Source: Alicyclobacillus sacchari (GTDB lineage Bacteria > Bacillota > Bacilli > Alicyclobacillales > Alicyclobacillaceae). From it: a DNA stretch of 64,000 nt. The notes beneath the pieces are model-generated. The model was not told where the DNA came from. It worked only from the letters and a program-made list of their open reading frames with translations, and did no database searches. Position 1 is the stretch's first letter, and every line of letters starts with the position of its first letter. Location: NCBI RefSeq assembly GCF_004366795.1, contig NZ_SORF01000010.1, positions 1 to 64,000 of the forward strand, given 5' to 3'. Below, one piece after another: positions 18,398 to 27,805 of this stretch. The position numbers and the translations under genes were made by a program.

Positions 18398-19726
18398 ATG
18401 GTGAAGGATTCGTCTTCCATGGCACCACGTTTGACCGATTTTTGTTTTCCGGACGCACCGGAGGAAGACAAGTACTCGGTCTGCGTACATTGCGGGTTTT
18501 GCCTCGAAGTCTGCCCTACTTATCAGGCGTGGGGCGACGAAAATCACTCCCCGCGCGGGCGCGTGTTTCTAATTAAGTCTTGTGCAGAAGGGGAGCTGCC
18601 GCTGGACGAAAGCGTGATCGATCCCGTCTTTACCTGTCTCGACTGTCGTGCCTGCGAGACGGTTTGTCCATCCGGAGTCCAGGTGGGAGCCCTTGTCGAA
18701 GAAGCGCGGGGACAAGTCTTTCACGCACGCCGCGAGCGCGGGGATACCAACGCCTTGATGCGACTTTTTTTGCGCGGCGTCTTCCCACGTCCGGGGCGCC
18801 TGAAGGCCATTCGGCGACTCATGCGATTCTATCAGAAATCCGGCCTGCAAACGCTCGCGCGATCCACTGGAGTCATGCGTGTTCTGCCGCCACAAGTGCG
18901 TGAGATGGAAGACGTGATTCCGGAGATTGACGCCGGTCCCGCTATAGACGTGTTGCCGCCCGTGATGGCGCCGAAAGGTGAGCGCAAGGCCACGGCCGCA
19001 CTGTTTACCGGTTGTGTAATGGACGTGTTTTTCTCCGACGTTAACAAGGCTACTGCGCGCGTCATGGTACGCAACGGTGTGGAAGTGCAGGTACCTCGTG
19101 ATCAGATTTGTTGCGGGGCGTTGCAGGTGCATGCGGGCGATCGAGATATGGCCCGCGAAATGGCGAGGAAAAACATCGAAGTGTTCGAGCAGGCGGGTGC
19201 GGACTACATTGCCATCAACGCGGCTGGTTGCGGCGCAGCCCTGAAGGAATATCCAGAGTTGTTTCACGACGATCCCGCTTGGCACGAACGGGCGGTCCAA
19301 TTCTCTGCGCGCGTGCGCGATATTTCACAACTGCTTGTCGAGGTCGGGTTCGATCCGCCAAAAGCCGAACTTCCCATGTCCATCACCTACCACGATGCCT
19401 GCCACTTGTGCCACGCGCAGAAGATCCGCCGGGAGCCAAGATCCATCCTCACGTCCGTTCCGGGCGTGGACCTTCGCGAGATGCCAGACTCGGATCGTTG
19501 TTGCGGTAGCGCCGGCATTTACAATCTCACACATCCAGTCATGGCCGGTGAGTTGCTCGAGCGCAAGATGGACGACGTGCCTCAAGGGGTCGACGCCATT
19601 GTCATGGGAAATCCGGGCTGCATGATGCAGATTCGCCTCGGTGTGAAGAAACGCAATCAACAGCTTCGCGTCATGCACACCGTCGAGGTGCTCGATCTCG
19701 CTTATCAAAGGGAGGAGACGCCATGA
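18398..19726 (+). CDS. glcF: glycolate oxidase iron-sulfur subunit GlcF
   Basis: The N-terminus carries two 4Fe-4S ferredoxin motifs, CVHCGFCLEVCP and CLDCRACETVCP. The C-terminal half holds two CCG domains with CCGALQVHAGD and CCGSAGIYNLTHP, as in GlcF and heterodisulfide reductase D. It passes electrons from the flavin subunits to the quinone pool. ATG 18398 follows GGGAGGG, which lies within the end of glcE. The stop overlaps glcD by four bases. Confidence 0.9.
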   Translation: MVKDSSSMAPRLTDFCFPDAPEEDKYSVCVHCGFCLEVCPTYQAWGDENHSPRGRVFLIKSCAEGELPLDESVIDPVFTCLDCRACETVCPSGVQVGALVEEARGQVFHARRERGDTNALMRLFLRGVFPRPGRLKAIRRLMRFYQKSGLQTLARSTGVMRVLPPQVREMEDVIPEIDAGPAIDVLPPVMAPKGERKATAALFTGCVMDVFFSDVNKATARVMVRNGVEVQVPRDQICCGALQVHAGDRDMAREMARKNIEVFEQAGADYIAINAAGCGAALKEYPELFHDDPAWHERAVQFSARVRDISQLLVEVGFDPPKAELPMSITYHDACHLCHAQKIRREPRSILTSVPGVDLREMPDSDRCCGSAGIYNLTHPVMAGELLERKMDDVPQGVDAIVMGNPGCMMQIRLGVKKRNQQLRVMHTVEVLDLAYQREETP

Positions 19727-21252
19727 GAGATGCGCATATCGACGCGCTGGTGAACATCGTGGGTGAGCGCCGCTGTCTTTGGAATCCCAATCAGGTACGA
19801 GCTTACGCTTGTGATGGGTACACGGCGGAGTCGGCAATACCCCGTGCTGTGGTGTTTCCCGAGTCGACAGACGAGGTGGCACAAATCTGCCGCTATCTAT
19901 ACGAGCATAGCATTCCCTACCTTCCGCGTGGCGCCGGTACCGGTCTTTCGGGTGGGGCCACGCCGACGGGCGGCGAGGTGGTATTGAGTCTTGCGCGGAT
20001 GAACCGACTGCTTGCCGTCGATTTTGATCATCTGCGGGCCATAGTCCAGCCGGGGCTCGTGAACCTCACGCTGACCCGGCGGGTTGCCCATGAAGATTGT
20101 TATTACGCCCCGGATCCCTCGAGCCAGTCTGTCTGTACGATTGGCGGCAACTTCGCGGAGAATGCAGGGGGCAGTCACTGTCTCAAATATGGGGTCACGA
20201 CGAACCATATTGTTGCGGCGAAGGTCGTGCTGCCAGATGGCAGCGTGATCGACGTCGGAGCGCCATTTGGCGATGCACCGGGCTACGATCTGTTGGGGCT
20301 GCTTGTGGGCTCAGAAGGTACGCTTGGGATCGCGACGGAGATCACGGTGCGCATTCTGAAGAAACCCCAGGCTCTGCGAACGGCACTTGCATATTTCGAT
20401 CGGGTCGCAGACGCGTCGGATACGGTGACGGATATTATTGTTGAGGGTATCATCCCCGCGGCCATCGAGATGATGGACCAGCTCGCCATGCAAGCGGTCG
20501 ATAAAAGCAACTATCACGTCGGGTACCCGCATGACATCGAAGCGGTTTTGCTGATCGAGGTGGACGGTCTGGCTGCGGGGGTGGATGAGGTCATGGCGCG
20601 CGTGGTGGAATTGTGCCGCAAGCACAACGTCCGCGAGGTGAAGGTGGCACAATCGGACGCAGAGCGGGCGTTGTGGTGGTCCAGCCGGAAGATGGCTTTT
20701 GGCGCCATGGGGCGCTTGTCTCCGGATTATATCGTGCAGGACGGCGTGATTCCGCGTACTCGTTTGACCGAGGTGTTGCAGAAGATCGAAGCGATCAGCC
20801 AACGGCACGGCCTTCGGATTGCGAACGTGTTCCATGCGGGCGATGGCAATCTGCATCCGCTCGTTCTATACGACAGCCGCGTACCAGGCGAAGCGGAGCG
20901 CGCGGTGCAGGCCGGATCCGAGGTGTTGCGCGCATGCGTGGACGCGGGAGGCAGTATCACGGGTGAGCACGGCGTGGGGATTGAGAAAATTGGCGAGATG
21001 GCCTACATGTTCTCAGCGGACGAACTTCAAGTGCAGCGCGCTGTGAAGGCCTGTTTTGACGCCAAAGGCATCGTCAATGCAGGCAAGTTAATCCCATTGC
21101 CTGGACGCTGCGTCGAGGTCAAACACGCTCGCGACATCATCGAGGATCACTGGCAGATTCTCAATTCATTTCCGGATCAAGCAGAGGTGCAGGTGCGCGG
21201 TGCGCGGGCGCACGGGGCTGGCGCGGAGCATACTACGAGTGTACAAGGATGA
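19723..21252 (+). CDS. glcD: glycolate oxidase FAD subunit GlcD
   Basis: A 509-residue FAD-linked oxidase. The FAD-binding part includes PRGAGTGLSGGATPTGGEVVLSLARMN and GGNFAENAGGSHCLKYG. The C-terminal cap domain has NVFHAGDGNLHPLVLYD and GSITGEHGVGIEKIGEM, both hallmarks of GlcD and D-lactate dehydrogenases. It is the catalytic subunit of glycolate oxidation. Gene order here is E-F-D. The last residues overlap the upstream part of the open frame of the regulator gene. A pure D-lactate dehydrogenase is the alternative, but malate synthase nearby favours glycolate. Confidence 0.9.
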   Translation: MRDAHIDALVNIVGERRCLWNPNQVRAYACDGYTAESAIPRAVVFPESTDEVAQICRYLYEHSIPYLPRGAGTGLSGGATPTGGEVVLSLARMNRLLAVDFDHLRAIVQPGLVNLTLTRRVAHEDCYYAPDPSSQSVCTIGGNFAENAGGSHCLKYGVTTNHIVAAKVVLPDGSVIDVGAPFGDAPGYDLLGLLVGSEGTLGIATEITVRILKKPQALRTALAYFDRVADASDTVTDIIVEGIIPAAIEMMDQLAMQAVDKSNYHVGYPHDIEAVLLIEVDGLAAGVDEVMARVVELCRKHNVREVKVAQSDAERALWWSSRKMAFGAMGRLSPDYIVQDGVIPRTRLTEVLQKIEAISQRHGLRIANVFHAGDGNLHPLVLYDSRVPGEAERAVQAGSEVLRACVDAGGSITGEHGVGIEKIGEMAYMFSADELQVQRAVKACFDAKGIVNAGKLIPLPGRCVEVKHARDIIEDHWQILNSFPDQAEVQVRGARAHGAGAEHTTSVQG

Positions 21253-21253
21253 G

Positions 21254-22042
21254 GTGAACCGATTGGAGGACTATACAGTCAAATCGGTCGACAAAGCGCT
21301 TCTTTTGCTCGAGATGGTAAGCGAGCATCCCGACGGAATTGCGATCTCAGAACTGGCGCAGGAGGTGGGCATGTACAAGAGCACAGTGCACCGTCTGCTC
21401 GGCACGATGATGCGGCGGGGCTATATCGAGCAGGATCCCGTGAGCGGGCGCTATAAGTTGGGCTATACCGTGCTCGATCTCGGCATGAAGCTGCTGTCCT
21501 CCATCGATATGCGCCGGGAGGCGATGCCAGCACTGCAAGAGCTGGCCTTTGCGACAAACGAAGTTGTGCATTTGGCTCTGCTGGATCGAGGCTCGGTCGT
21601 CTACGTCGAAAAGGTGGAGAGTGCAAACACCGTTCGCATGCATTCCCGCGTGGGGACGCGCGTGCCAGTGCATGCGACGGGCCTGGGCAAAGCCATTCTC
21701 GCCTTTTTGCCCAAGCGCGAAGTGCAGGACATCGTTCGCCGCTATGGATTGCCCAGACTTACAGCGCATACTGTCACGGATGTCAACCAGTTTTTCGAGT
21801 CGCTCGACGAGACGAGATCGACCGGATTCGCGTTTGACATCGAGGAGCATCAGGAAGGTGTGTGTTGCGTCGCGGCCCCCATTTTTGCCCATGATGGGTA
21901 CGTGGTTGCGGCGGTCAGCGTGTCGGGCCCGGGCTTACGCATGACGCACGAGCGGATGATGGAACTTGTTCCCCTGGTGAAGCGTGCAGGGCAGAGGATT
22001 TCGGAGCGCCTCGGTTACAAGAGCGCATTCATCGCGCCTTGA
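21254..22042 (+). CDS. IclR-family transcriptional regulator of the glycolate/glyoxylate genes
   Basis: The N-terminal winged helix (SVDKALLLLEMVSEHPDGIAISELAQEVGMYKSTVHRLLGTMMRRGYIEQD) and the C-terminal effector domain (RVGTRVPVHATGLGKAILAFLP, GFAFDIEEHQEGVCCVAAPIF) are typical of IclR proteins. These domains often bind small organic acids such as glyoxylate or pyruvate. The start is GTG 21254 (AAGGA upstream) or TTG 21263 (GAGGTG 7 bases upstream), and both are plausible. It is the last gene of the glc operon. The 17-bp dyads next to aceB and the permease are its likely binding sites, which is inference from position and symmetry. Confidence 0.85.
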   Translation: MNRLEDYTVKSVDKALLLLEMVSEHPDGIAISELAQEVGMYKSTVHRLLGTMMRRGYIEQDPVSGRYKLGYTVLDLGMKLLSSIDMRREAMPALQELAFATNEVVHLALLDRGSVVYVEKVESANTVRMHSRVGTRVPVHATGLGKAILAFLPKREVQDIVRRYGLPRLTAHTVTDVNQFFESLDETRSTGFAFDIEEHQEGVCCVAAPIFAHDGYVVAAVSVSGPGLRMTHERMMELVPLVKRAGQRISERLGYKSAFIAP

Positions 22043-22099
22043 GGGTCTCCGAAGATCGGGAAGAGGGTAATGTAGACATCACAGCGGATATTGCAAAAG

Positions 22100-22124
22100 A
22101 ACCCCGCCGTGGAGGCGGGGTTTC
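22100..22124 (+). terminator. intrinsic terminator of the glc-iclR operon
   Basis: ACCCCGCC (22101-22108) pairs with GGCGGGGT (22114-22121) around a five-base loop and is followed by TTCG. It lies 58 bases after the iclR stop and before the convergent malate synthase gene. Confidence 0.75.
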
Positions 22125-22188
22125 GTATGGCGTTGGTCATGCGTTTTCACGTTGGGCCATAGGGTTCATGCCGTGCGGTTTCTCTCGA

Positions 22189-23793
22189 TCACGCCAGATG
22201 CGCGTACCCGGGCAACGTCAGGAAGTCGGCAAAATCGTCCGCCGTAGACGTTTCATCGAGCAATTGTGCGGCGAGCGGGAACTTGCTTTCGGCGTACGCT
22301 TCGGGGCCTAGTTCATCTTGCAATGTCGCCAGTTCCTCTGCGAGAATCTGGTGGAACAGTTCAGGCGTCACCTTGCGCCCGTCGTCGAGTACGCCTTTCG
22401 GGTGATGGATCCACTGCCAAATTTGTGCCCGCGAAATTTCGGCAGTGGCCGCGTCTTCCATGAGGTTGAAGATAGGCACCGCACCCGATCCCCGCAGCCA
22501 CGCTTCGATGTACCGGAGCGCAACTGCCACATTCGTGCGCAGGCCTCCCTCCGTGATGGTGCCCTCCGGAACCGCGACGAGATCAGCAGCGGAGACGTCG
22601 ACATCTTCACGCAGGCGATGCACCTGATTGGGCGTCGGCATGAGGCGATTGAAGACCTCCATCGCGATCGGCACCAGACCCGGGTGCGCCACCCAGGTGC
22701 CATCGTGTCCGTCCTGAGCTTCGCGCTCCTTGTCAGCGCGCACCTTGGCGAGAGCCTCTTCGTTTGCCTGAGGATCGTTCTTGATGGGAATCTGCGCGGC
22801 CATGCCGCCCATCGCAAATGCCTTGCGCCGGTGGCACGTGCGGATTGTGAGGAGGGTATAGGCGCGCATGAACGGAACCGTCATCGTCACCTGCGCTCGA
22901 TCCGGCAAAATGACTTCGGGATGCTTGCGGAACTTCTTGATATAGCTGAAGATGTAGTCCCAACGGCCGCAGTTCAGGCCGGCAGCGTGATCTCGCAGTT
23001 CGTACAAAATCTCGTCCATCTCGAATGTCGCGAGGATGGTCTCGATGAGCACTGTCGCCTTGATACTCCCTTGTGGAATGCCGAGCGTGTCCTGTGCATA
23101 GACGAACACGTCGTTCCAGAGCCGAGCCTCCAGGTGACTCTCCATTTTTGGCAGGTAGAAGTAGGGGCCGGAGCCGCGTGCCAAGAGCTCTTTGGCGTTG
23201 TGGTAGAAGTAGAGTCCAAAGTCGACGAGGCCTCCCGTAGCCTCGCGCCCATCGACCAGAATGTGCTTTTCGGGCAGATGCCAACCGCGTGGGCGCACAA
23301 TCAGCGTCGCAATCTCGTCGTTCAACTTGTAGTGCTTGCCTTCGGGACTCGTGAAGCTGATGGTACGACGAATGGCGTCGCGCATGTTGATCTGACCCTG
23401 CACGACGTTTTCCCACGAGGGAGCGCAAGCATCTTCGAAGTCGGCCATAAAGCATTTGGCACCTGAATTCAGGGCGTTGATTACCATTTTGCGATCCGAA
23501 CTCGGCCCGGTGATTTCGACGCGGCGATCCTGCAAATCTGCCGGAATCGGTCCTACGGTCCATTCACTCTCGCGAATGTCTTTCGTCTCAGGCAGGAAGT
23601 CCGGCCATTCACCCGTAAACAGCCGCTCCTCGCGTTGCTTACGCAACTGCAGCAGCTCATTCCGGCGCGGACCAAAGCGGCGTTCCAGTTCCGCGACAAA
23701 TCGAAGTGCGTCCGCCGTTAAAATGTCGGCAAACTCTGGCCTGTATGCACCCGTGATCTGCACACCCTGTGGGCAATCGTACGATCCCGTCAT
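22189..23793 (-). CDS. aceB: malate synthase A
   Basis: This enzyme joins glyoxylate and acetyl-CoA to make malate. The 534-residue length is normal for the AceB class. The malate synthase signature is complete ([19 protein letters not shown]), as are [14 protein letters not shown] and [19 protein letters not shown] with catalytic residues. No isocitrate lyase gene is in the window, so glyoxylate from the neighbouring glycolate oxidase is a likely source. GGGAGGAGAG stands before the ATG. The gene is convergent with glc-iclR and divergent from the permease, and a palindromic operator-like site lies 72-88 bases upstream. Confidence 0.95.
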   Translation of the reverse strand: MTGSYDCPQGVQITGAYRPEFADILTADALRFVAELERRFGPRRNELLQLRKQREERLFTGEWPDFLPETKDIRESEWTVGPIPADLQDRRVEITGPSSDRKMVINALNSGAKCFMADFEDACAPSWENVVQGQINMRDAIRRTISFTSPEGKHYKLNDEIATLIVRPRGWHLPEKHILVDGREATGGLVDFGLYFYHNAKELLARGSGPYFYLPKMESHLEARLWNDVFVYAQDTLGIPQGSIKATVLIETILATFEMDEILYELRDHAAGLNCGRWDYIFSYIKKFRKHPEVILPDRAQVTMTVPFMRAYTLLTIRTCHRRKAFAMGGMAAQIPIKNDPQANEEALAKVRADKEREAQDGHDGTWVAHPGLVPIAMEVFNRLMPTPNQVHRLREDVDVSAADLVAVPEGTITEGGLRTNVAVALRYIEAWLRGSGAVPIFNLMEDAATAEISRAQIWQWIHHPKGVLDDGRKVTPELFHQILAEELATLQDELGPEAYAESKFPLAAQLLDETSTADDFADFLTLPGYAHLA

Positions 23794-23864
23794 CCCTATC
23801 TCTCCTCCCTCATATCCCTGGATACGCTTTCATGATAGCACGTTGTTGTGTAATAAGAAATAAT

Positions 23865-23881
23865 GTTCTGAATTACGGAAC
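23865..23881. promoter_or_regulatory. 17-bp palindromic operator-like site, aceB side
   Basis: GTTCTGAATTACGGAAC has the form (G/A)TTCYG-N5-CRGAA(C/T) and lies between the divergent aceB and permease genes. The same dyad form recurs 68 bases away at 23933. Likely bound by the IclR regulator encoded at 21.3 kb. Confidence 0.6.
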
Positions 23882-23932
23882 GGAACTGCCGCAAGGATGA
23901 AGAAGCCTCTCGCGTCAAATTTTCGTATGTTC

Positions 23933-23949
23933 ATTCTGCTATACGGAAT
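23933..23949. promoter_or_regulatory. 17-bp palindromic operator-like site, permease side
   Basis: ATTCTGCTATACGGAAT repeats the dyad of the site at 23865-23881 (ATTCTG-N5-CGGAAT). It lies about 170 bases before the permease start. Confidence 0.55.
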
Positions 23950-24121
23950 CTTTTGAAACTCGCAGTGGAAACCGTTTTCATGATGTGGGTGCCATACTAC
24001 AATGACGTCAGAGCGAGGGTGTCTCAAGTGATGTGGAGGTGACGCGATCGTCGAACGGGATATGCGTTAGGGAGGCGTTCGGTGTAGCGCCTTTTGAATC
24101 CGTACGGATGGGGGGAGTTCC

Positions 24122-25759
24122 ATGGGGAATGCATTGTTTCATCAACTGTTGACGCCTATCGGCAACTCGACAGGACTATCGTTTCTTATTGGCATCATTC
24201 CGATTGCGGTCGTACTCGTTCTCCTTGGCGTGGTGCGTGCACCGGCCTGGATTTCGGCGCTTTCGGGTCTGGTTGTGGGCCTTATTGAGGCTGTGGCCGG
24301 TTGGCAGATGCCGTTTCATCTCGCGATGAGCTCAGTTGGCGAGGGTATGGTGTTTGCGGTTTGGCCGGTCATGTGGATTGTCTGGAACGCGATGTGGCTC
24401 TACAACATCAGTCAGCGCACTGGCGCGTTTGCTCAGTTTCGCGATTGGATGTATCGGTATGCAACGGATGACAGGCGGATTCAACTACTCATCATCGCGT
24501 TTGGTTTCGGAGCGCTGATGGAAGGCATTGCAGGCTTTGGCACGCCGGTGGCGATTGCCTCGGCATTGTTAGTGGGGCTCGGGTTTCCGGTTCTGGAAGC
24601 TGTTACGTACGCCCTCATCTTCGATACGGCGCCTGTTGCGTTTGGCGCACTAGGTGTCCCGATTGTCACACTCGGGTCTGTTACGAACCTCAATGTAAGC
24701 GCTTTATCCTCGATGGTTGGTCGCCAGTTGCCCATCTTTGCATTCATTCTTCCGTTTTACGTGATCGTCGTCATGGGAGGATGGAAGGCCCTGAAGGGAG
24801 CCTGGCCCGTGGCGCTCGTGGGAGGTCTCTCGTACGCCGTCACGCAGTTTGCGGTTGCCAATTTTGTTGGGCCGGCCTTACCTGACGTGTTGGCCGCGCT
24901 CGTTTCCCTGGTCTGCATCGTCCTTTTTACGCGCGTATGGCGGCCAAAGGACACAAACCACTTCCGATCGTTCGTCCATACGGGAGCGCAAAGCGAAACC
25001 GCAGCGACAATCGAAGGCGGTTCGACGGGTTCGCTGTGGCGTGGCTGGGTACCTTGGCTGACCGTCACAGGTGTCGTGATCATCTGGACGTTCCTCAAGA
25101 TTGCAGAGATTGGACAGATGAAGATCAAATGGCCGGGCTTAAACGACCAAGTGTACCTTACTCTTTATCAGAAACCGTACGACGCGGTATGGGCATTCCA
25201 ACCTTTGGCCACGGGCACGGCTATTCTCGTGGCTGTGATCCTAACGGCACTGTTTTTGCGCGCAGGATGGAAGACGTTCTGGATCGCAGCCGTCGACACG
25301 TGGAAGCAACTTGTGTTCCCCATTCTGACGGTGATGTTCATCGTTGGCCTGGCGTATCTGTACAACTACTCCGGCATGGCGTATACACTTGGCGTTGCGG
25401 TTGCGGCGCTGGGAAGTTGGTTTCCGTTTTTCTCCGGGTTCCTCGGCTGGATCGCGTGTTTTCTCTCCGGATCGGACACATCGTCCAACGCGCTCTTTGG
25501 CAATTTGCAAGTGGTAGCGGCCAATCGGCTTCACTTGAATCCCGTATTGATGGCGGCAACCAATTCGTCAGGCGCGGTCATGAGCAAGATGATCTCTCCA
25601 CAGAACGTGACGACCGGTGTATCGACCGGCGAATTGCGCGGAAAAGAGGGTTTCGTCATCCGGCGGACGTTCTGGCACAGTCTCGTTCTGACTGTTCTTC
25701 TGGGGATTTTGGTCGTGCTGCAAGCGCATGTGTGGAGCGGCATGATTCCGAAACCGTAA
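24122..25759 (+). CDS. LctP-family lactate/glycolate permease
   Basis: A 545-residue membrane protein of the L-lactate permease family (LldP/GlcA) with about 13 hydrophobic helices. Family blocks include GFGALMEGIAGFGTPVAIASALLVGLGF, FDTAPVAFGALGVPIVTLG, and near the end FLSGSDTSSNALFGNLQ and AATNSSGAVMSKMISPQNV. Such proteins import 2-hydroxy acids with protons. Between malate synthase and malic enzyme, and next to glycolate oxidase, glycolate is the most likely substrate (as for E. coli GlcA), with lactate as alternative. GGGGGAG stands before the ATG. Confidence 0.9.
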   Translation: MGNALFHQLLTPIGNSTGLSFLIGIIPIAVVLVLLGVVRAPAWISALSGLVVGLIEAVAGWQMPFHLAMSSVGEGMVFAVWPVMWIVWNAMWLYNISQRTGAFAQFRDWMYRYATDDRRIQLLIIAFGFGALMEGIAGFGTPVAIASALLVGLGFPVLEAVTYALIFDTAPVAFGALGVPIVTLGSVTNLNVSALSSMVGRQLPIFAFILPFYVIVVMGGWKALKGAWPVALVGGLSYAVTQFAVANFVGPALPDVLAALVSLVCIVLFTRVWRPKDTNHFRSFVHTGAQSETAATIEGGSTGSLWRGWVPWLTVTGVVIIWTFLKIAEIGQMKIKWPGLNDQVYLTLYQKPYDAVWAFQPLATGTAILVAVILTALFLRAGWKTFWIAAVDTWKQLVFPILTVMFIVGLAYLYNYSGMAYTLGVAVAALGSWFPFFSGFLGWIACFLSGSDTSSNALFGNLQVVAANRLHLNPVLMAATNSSGAVMSKMISPQNVTTGVSTGELRGKEGFVIRRTFWHSLVLTVLLGILVVLQAHVWSGMIPKP

Positions 25760-25804
25760 GGAATGTGCATCATCCGATCGCGACGGCACATGAGGAGGTC
25801 GAGC

Positions 25805-27229
25805 ATGGAATTGCAGCGCAGTGGAATCAGCCTGATTTATCGCCTCGAGATCGCCAATCAAGGCAACATGTTCGCCAAGCTGGCCAGTCTGGTGGGCAAT
25901 GCTGGAGGCGACATCGCCGCGGTCGATATGATCCGCGTCACACAGGAAGCCGTGGTGCGCGACGTCACGATCAATGTGGGCAATCGCGAGCATGGCCGTC
26001 AGATTGCAGAGTTGTTAGATGCTGAAGATGGCATCCACGTGGTGGCGGTATCCGACCGGACGTTTCTGGTTCACTTGGGCGGCAAGCTCGAAATTGCGCC
26101 CAAGATTCAGGTCAAGAACCGGGACGATTTGTCGCGTGTGTATACGCCTCATGTCGCGAGGGTATGCGAGGCCATCCATGAAGATCCATCGAAGGCGTTT
26201 CAGTTGACCATTAAGCGAAATACGGTCGCCGTGGTGTCGGATGGTACGGCCGTACTGGGACTGGGCGACATTGGTCCATACGCTGCGATGCCTGTCATGG
26301 AAGGTAAGGCTATGCTGTTTAAGCAGTTTGCGGGCATCGATGCGTTTCCCATCTGCCTGGACACGAAGGATCCGGACGCCATCGTCGAGACGGTGAAGCG
26401 CATTGCACCAGCATTTGGCGGCATCAATTTGGAAGACATAGCGTCTCCGCGCTGCTTCTACATTGAGGAGCGCTTGAAGACTGAGTTGGACATTCCCGTC
26501 TTCCACGACGATCAGCATGGTACCGCGGTGGTGATGCTCGCTGGTTTGCTGAACGCCGCGAAGTTGGTGCGTAAAGAGTTGAAAAATCTTAAGGTGGTGG
26601 TGGTCGGCATCGGCGCTGCGGGCGTGGCGTGCACGAAGATGCTTCTTTCCGCCGGGGTGACGAACATCATTGGCGTGACCTTGGAGGGAATCCTGCACCG
26701 CGGAAGGGAGTATGAAAACGAAATTTGGAACTGGTACAAGGAGCACACCAATCCGGAGAACATCACCGGATCGCTCGATGATGCCATGGTTGGGGCCGAC
26801 GTATTCATTGGCGTATCGGGCCCTGGCGTGCTGACGGTAGAACATCTGCGTAAAATGGCTCGAGATCCGATTGTGTTTGCGATGGCGAATCCGACGCCGG
26901 AAATTGAGCCGGAAGTAGCTGCCCCACATGTGCGGATTTTGGCGACCGGTCGATCCGATTACCCTAACCAGATCAACAATGTCCTGTGTTTTCCGGGCAT
27001 CTTCAAAGGGGCGCTGGCAGCGCGGGCGTACACCATCAACGAGGACATGAAGCTTGCGGCGGCACAGGCGATTGCTTCGGCCATTCGTGAGAACGAGTTG
27101 CGAGAGGACTACATCATTCCGTCCGTCTTTAATCAAGCGGTTGTGCAACGAGTCGCGGATGCGGTCGCCGAGGCAGCCCGTCGGACCGACGTGGCACGCC
27201 GGGAAGTGATGCCGAAGGACAACTTCTGA
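25805..27229 (+). CDS. NAD(P)-dependent malic enzyme with N-terminal ACT domain
   Basis: This enzyme oxidatively decarboxylates malate to pyruvate and CO2. The first ~85 residues form an ACT-like domain (LIYRLEIANQGNMFAKLASLVGNAGGDIAAVDMI). The catalytic part follows, with DGTAVLGLGDIGPYAAMPVMEGKA, the metal-binding FHDDQHGTAVV and the cofactor fold VVVGIGAAGVACTKML. ATG 25805 follows GAGGAGG at a good distance. The open frame reaches back to 25763 without a ribosome binding site. It lies 45 bases after the permease and ends at a terminator, so the two are probably cotranscribed. It completes a glycolate-glyoxylate-malate-pyruvate route. The ACT domain suggests allosteric control. Confidence 0.92.
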   Translation: MELQRSGISLIYRLEIANQGNMFAKLASLVGNAGGDIAAVDMIRVTQEAVVRDVTINVGNREHGRQIAELLDAEDGIHVVAVSDRTFLVHLGGKLEIAPKIQVKNRDDLSRVYTPHVARVCEAIHEDPSKAFQLTIKRNTVAVVSDGTAVLGLGDIGPYAAMPVMEGKAMLFKQFAGIDAFPICLDTKDPDAIVETVKRIAPAFGGINLEDIASPRCFYIEERLKTELDIPVFHDDQHGTAVVMLAGLLNAAKLVRKELKNLKVVVVGIGAAGVACTKMLLSAGVTNIIGVTLEGILHRGREYENEIWNWYKEHTNPENITGSLDDAMVGADVFIGVSGPGVLTVEHLRKMARDPIVFAMANPTPEIEPEVAAPHVRILATGRSDYPNQINNVLCFPGIFKGALAARAYTINEDMKLAAAQAIASAIRENELREDYIIPSVFNQAVVQRVADAVAEAARRTDVARREVMPKDNF

Positions 27230-27261
27230 ACGGGTGCGTTGAAAAGAGCTGGCGCGAATGG

Positions 27262-27298
27262 ACGGCAGGGAGGTGGAGTACACTTCCCTGCCGTTTTG
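27262..27298 (+). terminator. intrinsic terminator after malic enzyme
   Basis: ACGGCAGGGA (27262-27271) pairs with TCCCTGCCGT (27285-27294), followed by TTTT. It lies 33 bases after the stop codon. Confidence 0.85.
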
Positions 27299-27337
27299 AC
27301 ATGCGATCTCTATGGAGGGTTACCCTCAACTCCTGAG

Positions 27338-27697
27338 ATGTCAACGGTGGAGTGGAAACCGCTCCGAAAGGGGCAAGCCGTTCGGACGTGGGATCGGGAC
27401 ATGTTTCAACAAGCCATCGAGCGGATGATGTCGTGGGAGTCGTGGCATCAGCGTGTTGGGAAAGAGTACGCAAAACTCGTAGAACAAAAAAGTCGATTTG
27501 AGCAGAAGAACTTCCTCGGCCAGGAACATCTGGTCCAGATCGTCAATCGCTTGCAACTAGATATGAAAGATGCATCGTCCGGACTTGAATCGAAAGAGCC
27601 TACTGCACACTATGTGACGGGACGGGGATTGCGAGGATCGGATAAGGTATTTTCGTGCTCTTCAATTTTGCCCTGTATATGCTTTGATAGGTCTTAG
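27338..27697 (+). CDS. hypothetical protein, 119 residues
   Basis: I do not recognise this protein. It is hydrophilic, with a helical, charged middle (MFQQAIERMMSWESWHQRVGKEYAKLVEQKSRFEQ) that may form a coiled coil, and no signal peptide or membrane helix. ATG 27338 is the likeliest start, but the nearest SD-like GGAGGGT is 17 bases away, which is too far. The last 20 residues (cysteine- and serine-rich) look unlike the rest and may reflect a frameshift. It could be a small real gene or a decayed one. Confidence 0.35.
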   Translation: MSTVEWKPLRKGQAVRTWDRDMFQQAIERMMSWESWHQRVGKEYAKLVEQKSRFEQKNFLGQEHLVQIVNRLQLDMKDASSGLESKEPTAHYVTGRGLRGSDKVFSCSSILPCICFDRS

Positions 27698-27805
27698 AAG
27701 AAAGGAATATCACGTTGTTTGGCGAATTTGAACAGATCATCAAACTCCTCCTGTACGCCTTATCAGACTCATCGAGATGCCTGAAAAACACGGAGGCAAG
27801 AGATC

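Noticed and set aside
22318-23466. 382-codon plus-strand frame opposite malate synthase
   Set aside because: It is the antisense shadow of aceB, caused by its codon usage.
26015-27283. 422-codon minus-strand frame opposite the malic enzyme
   Set aside because: Antisense shadow of the malic enzyme gene; no family features and no ribosome binding site.
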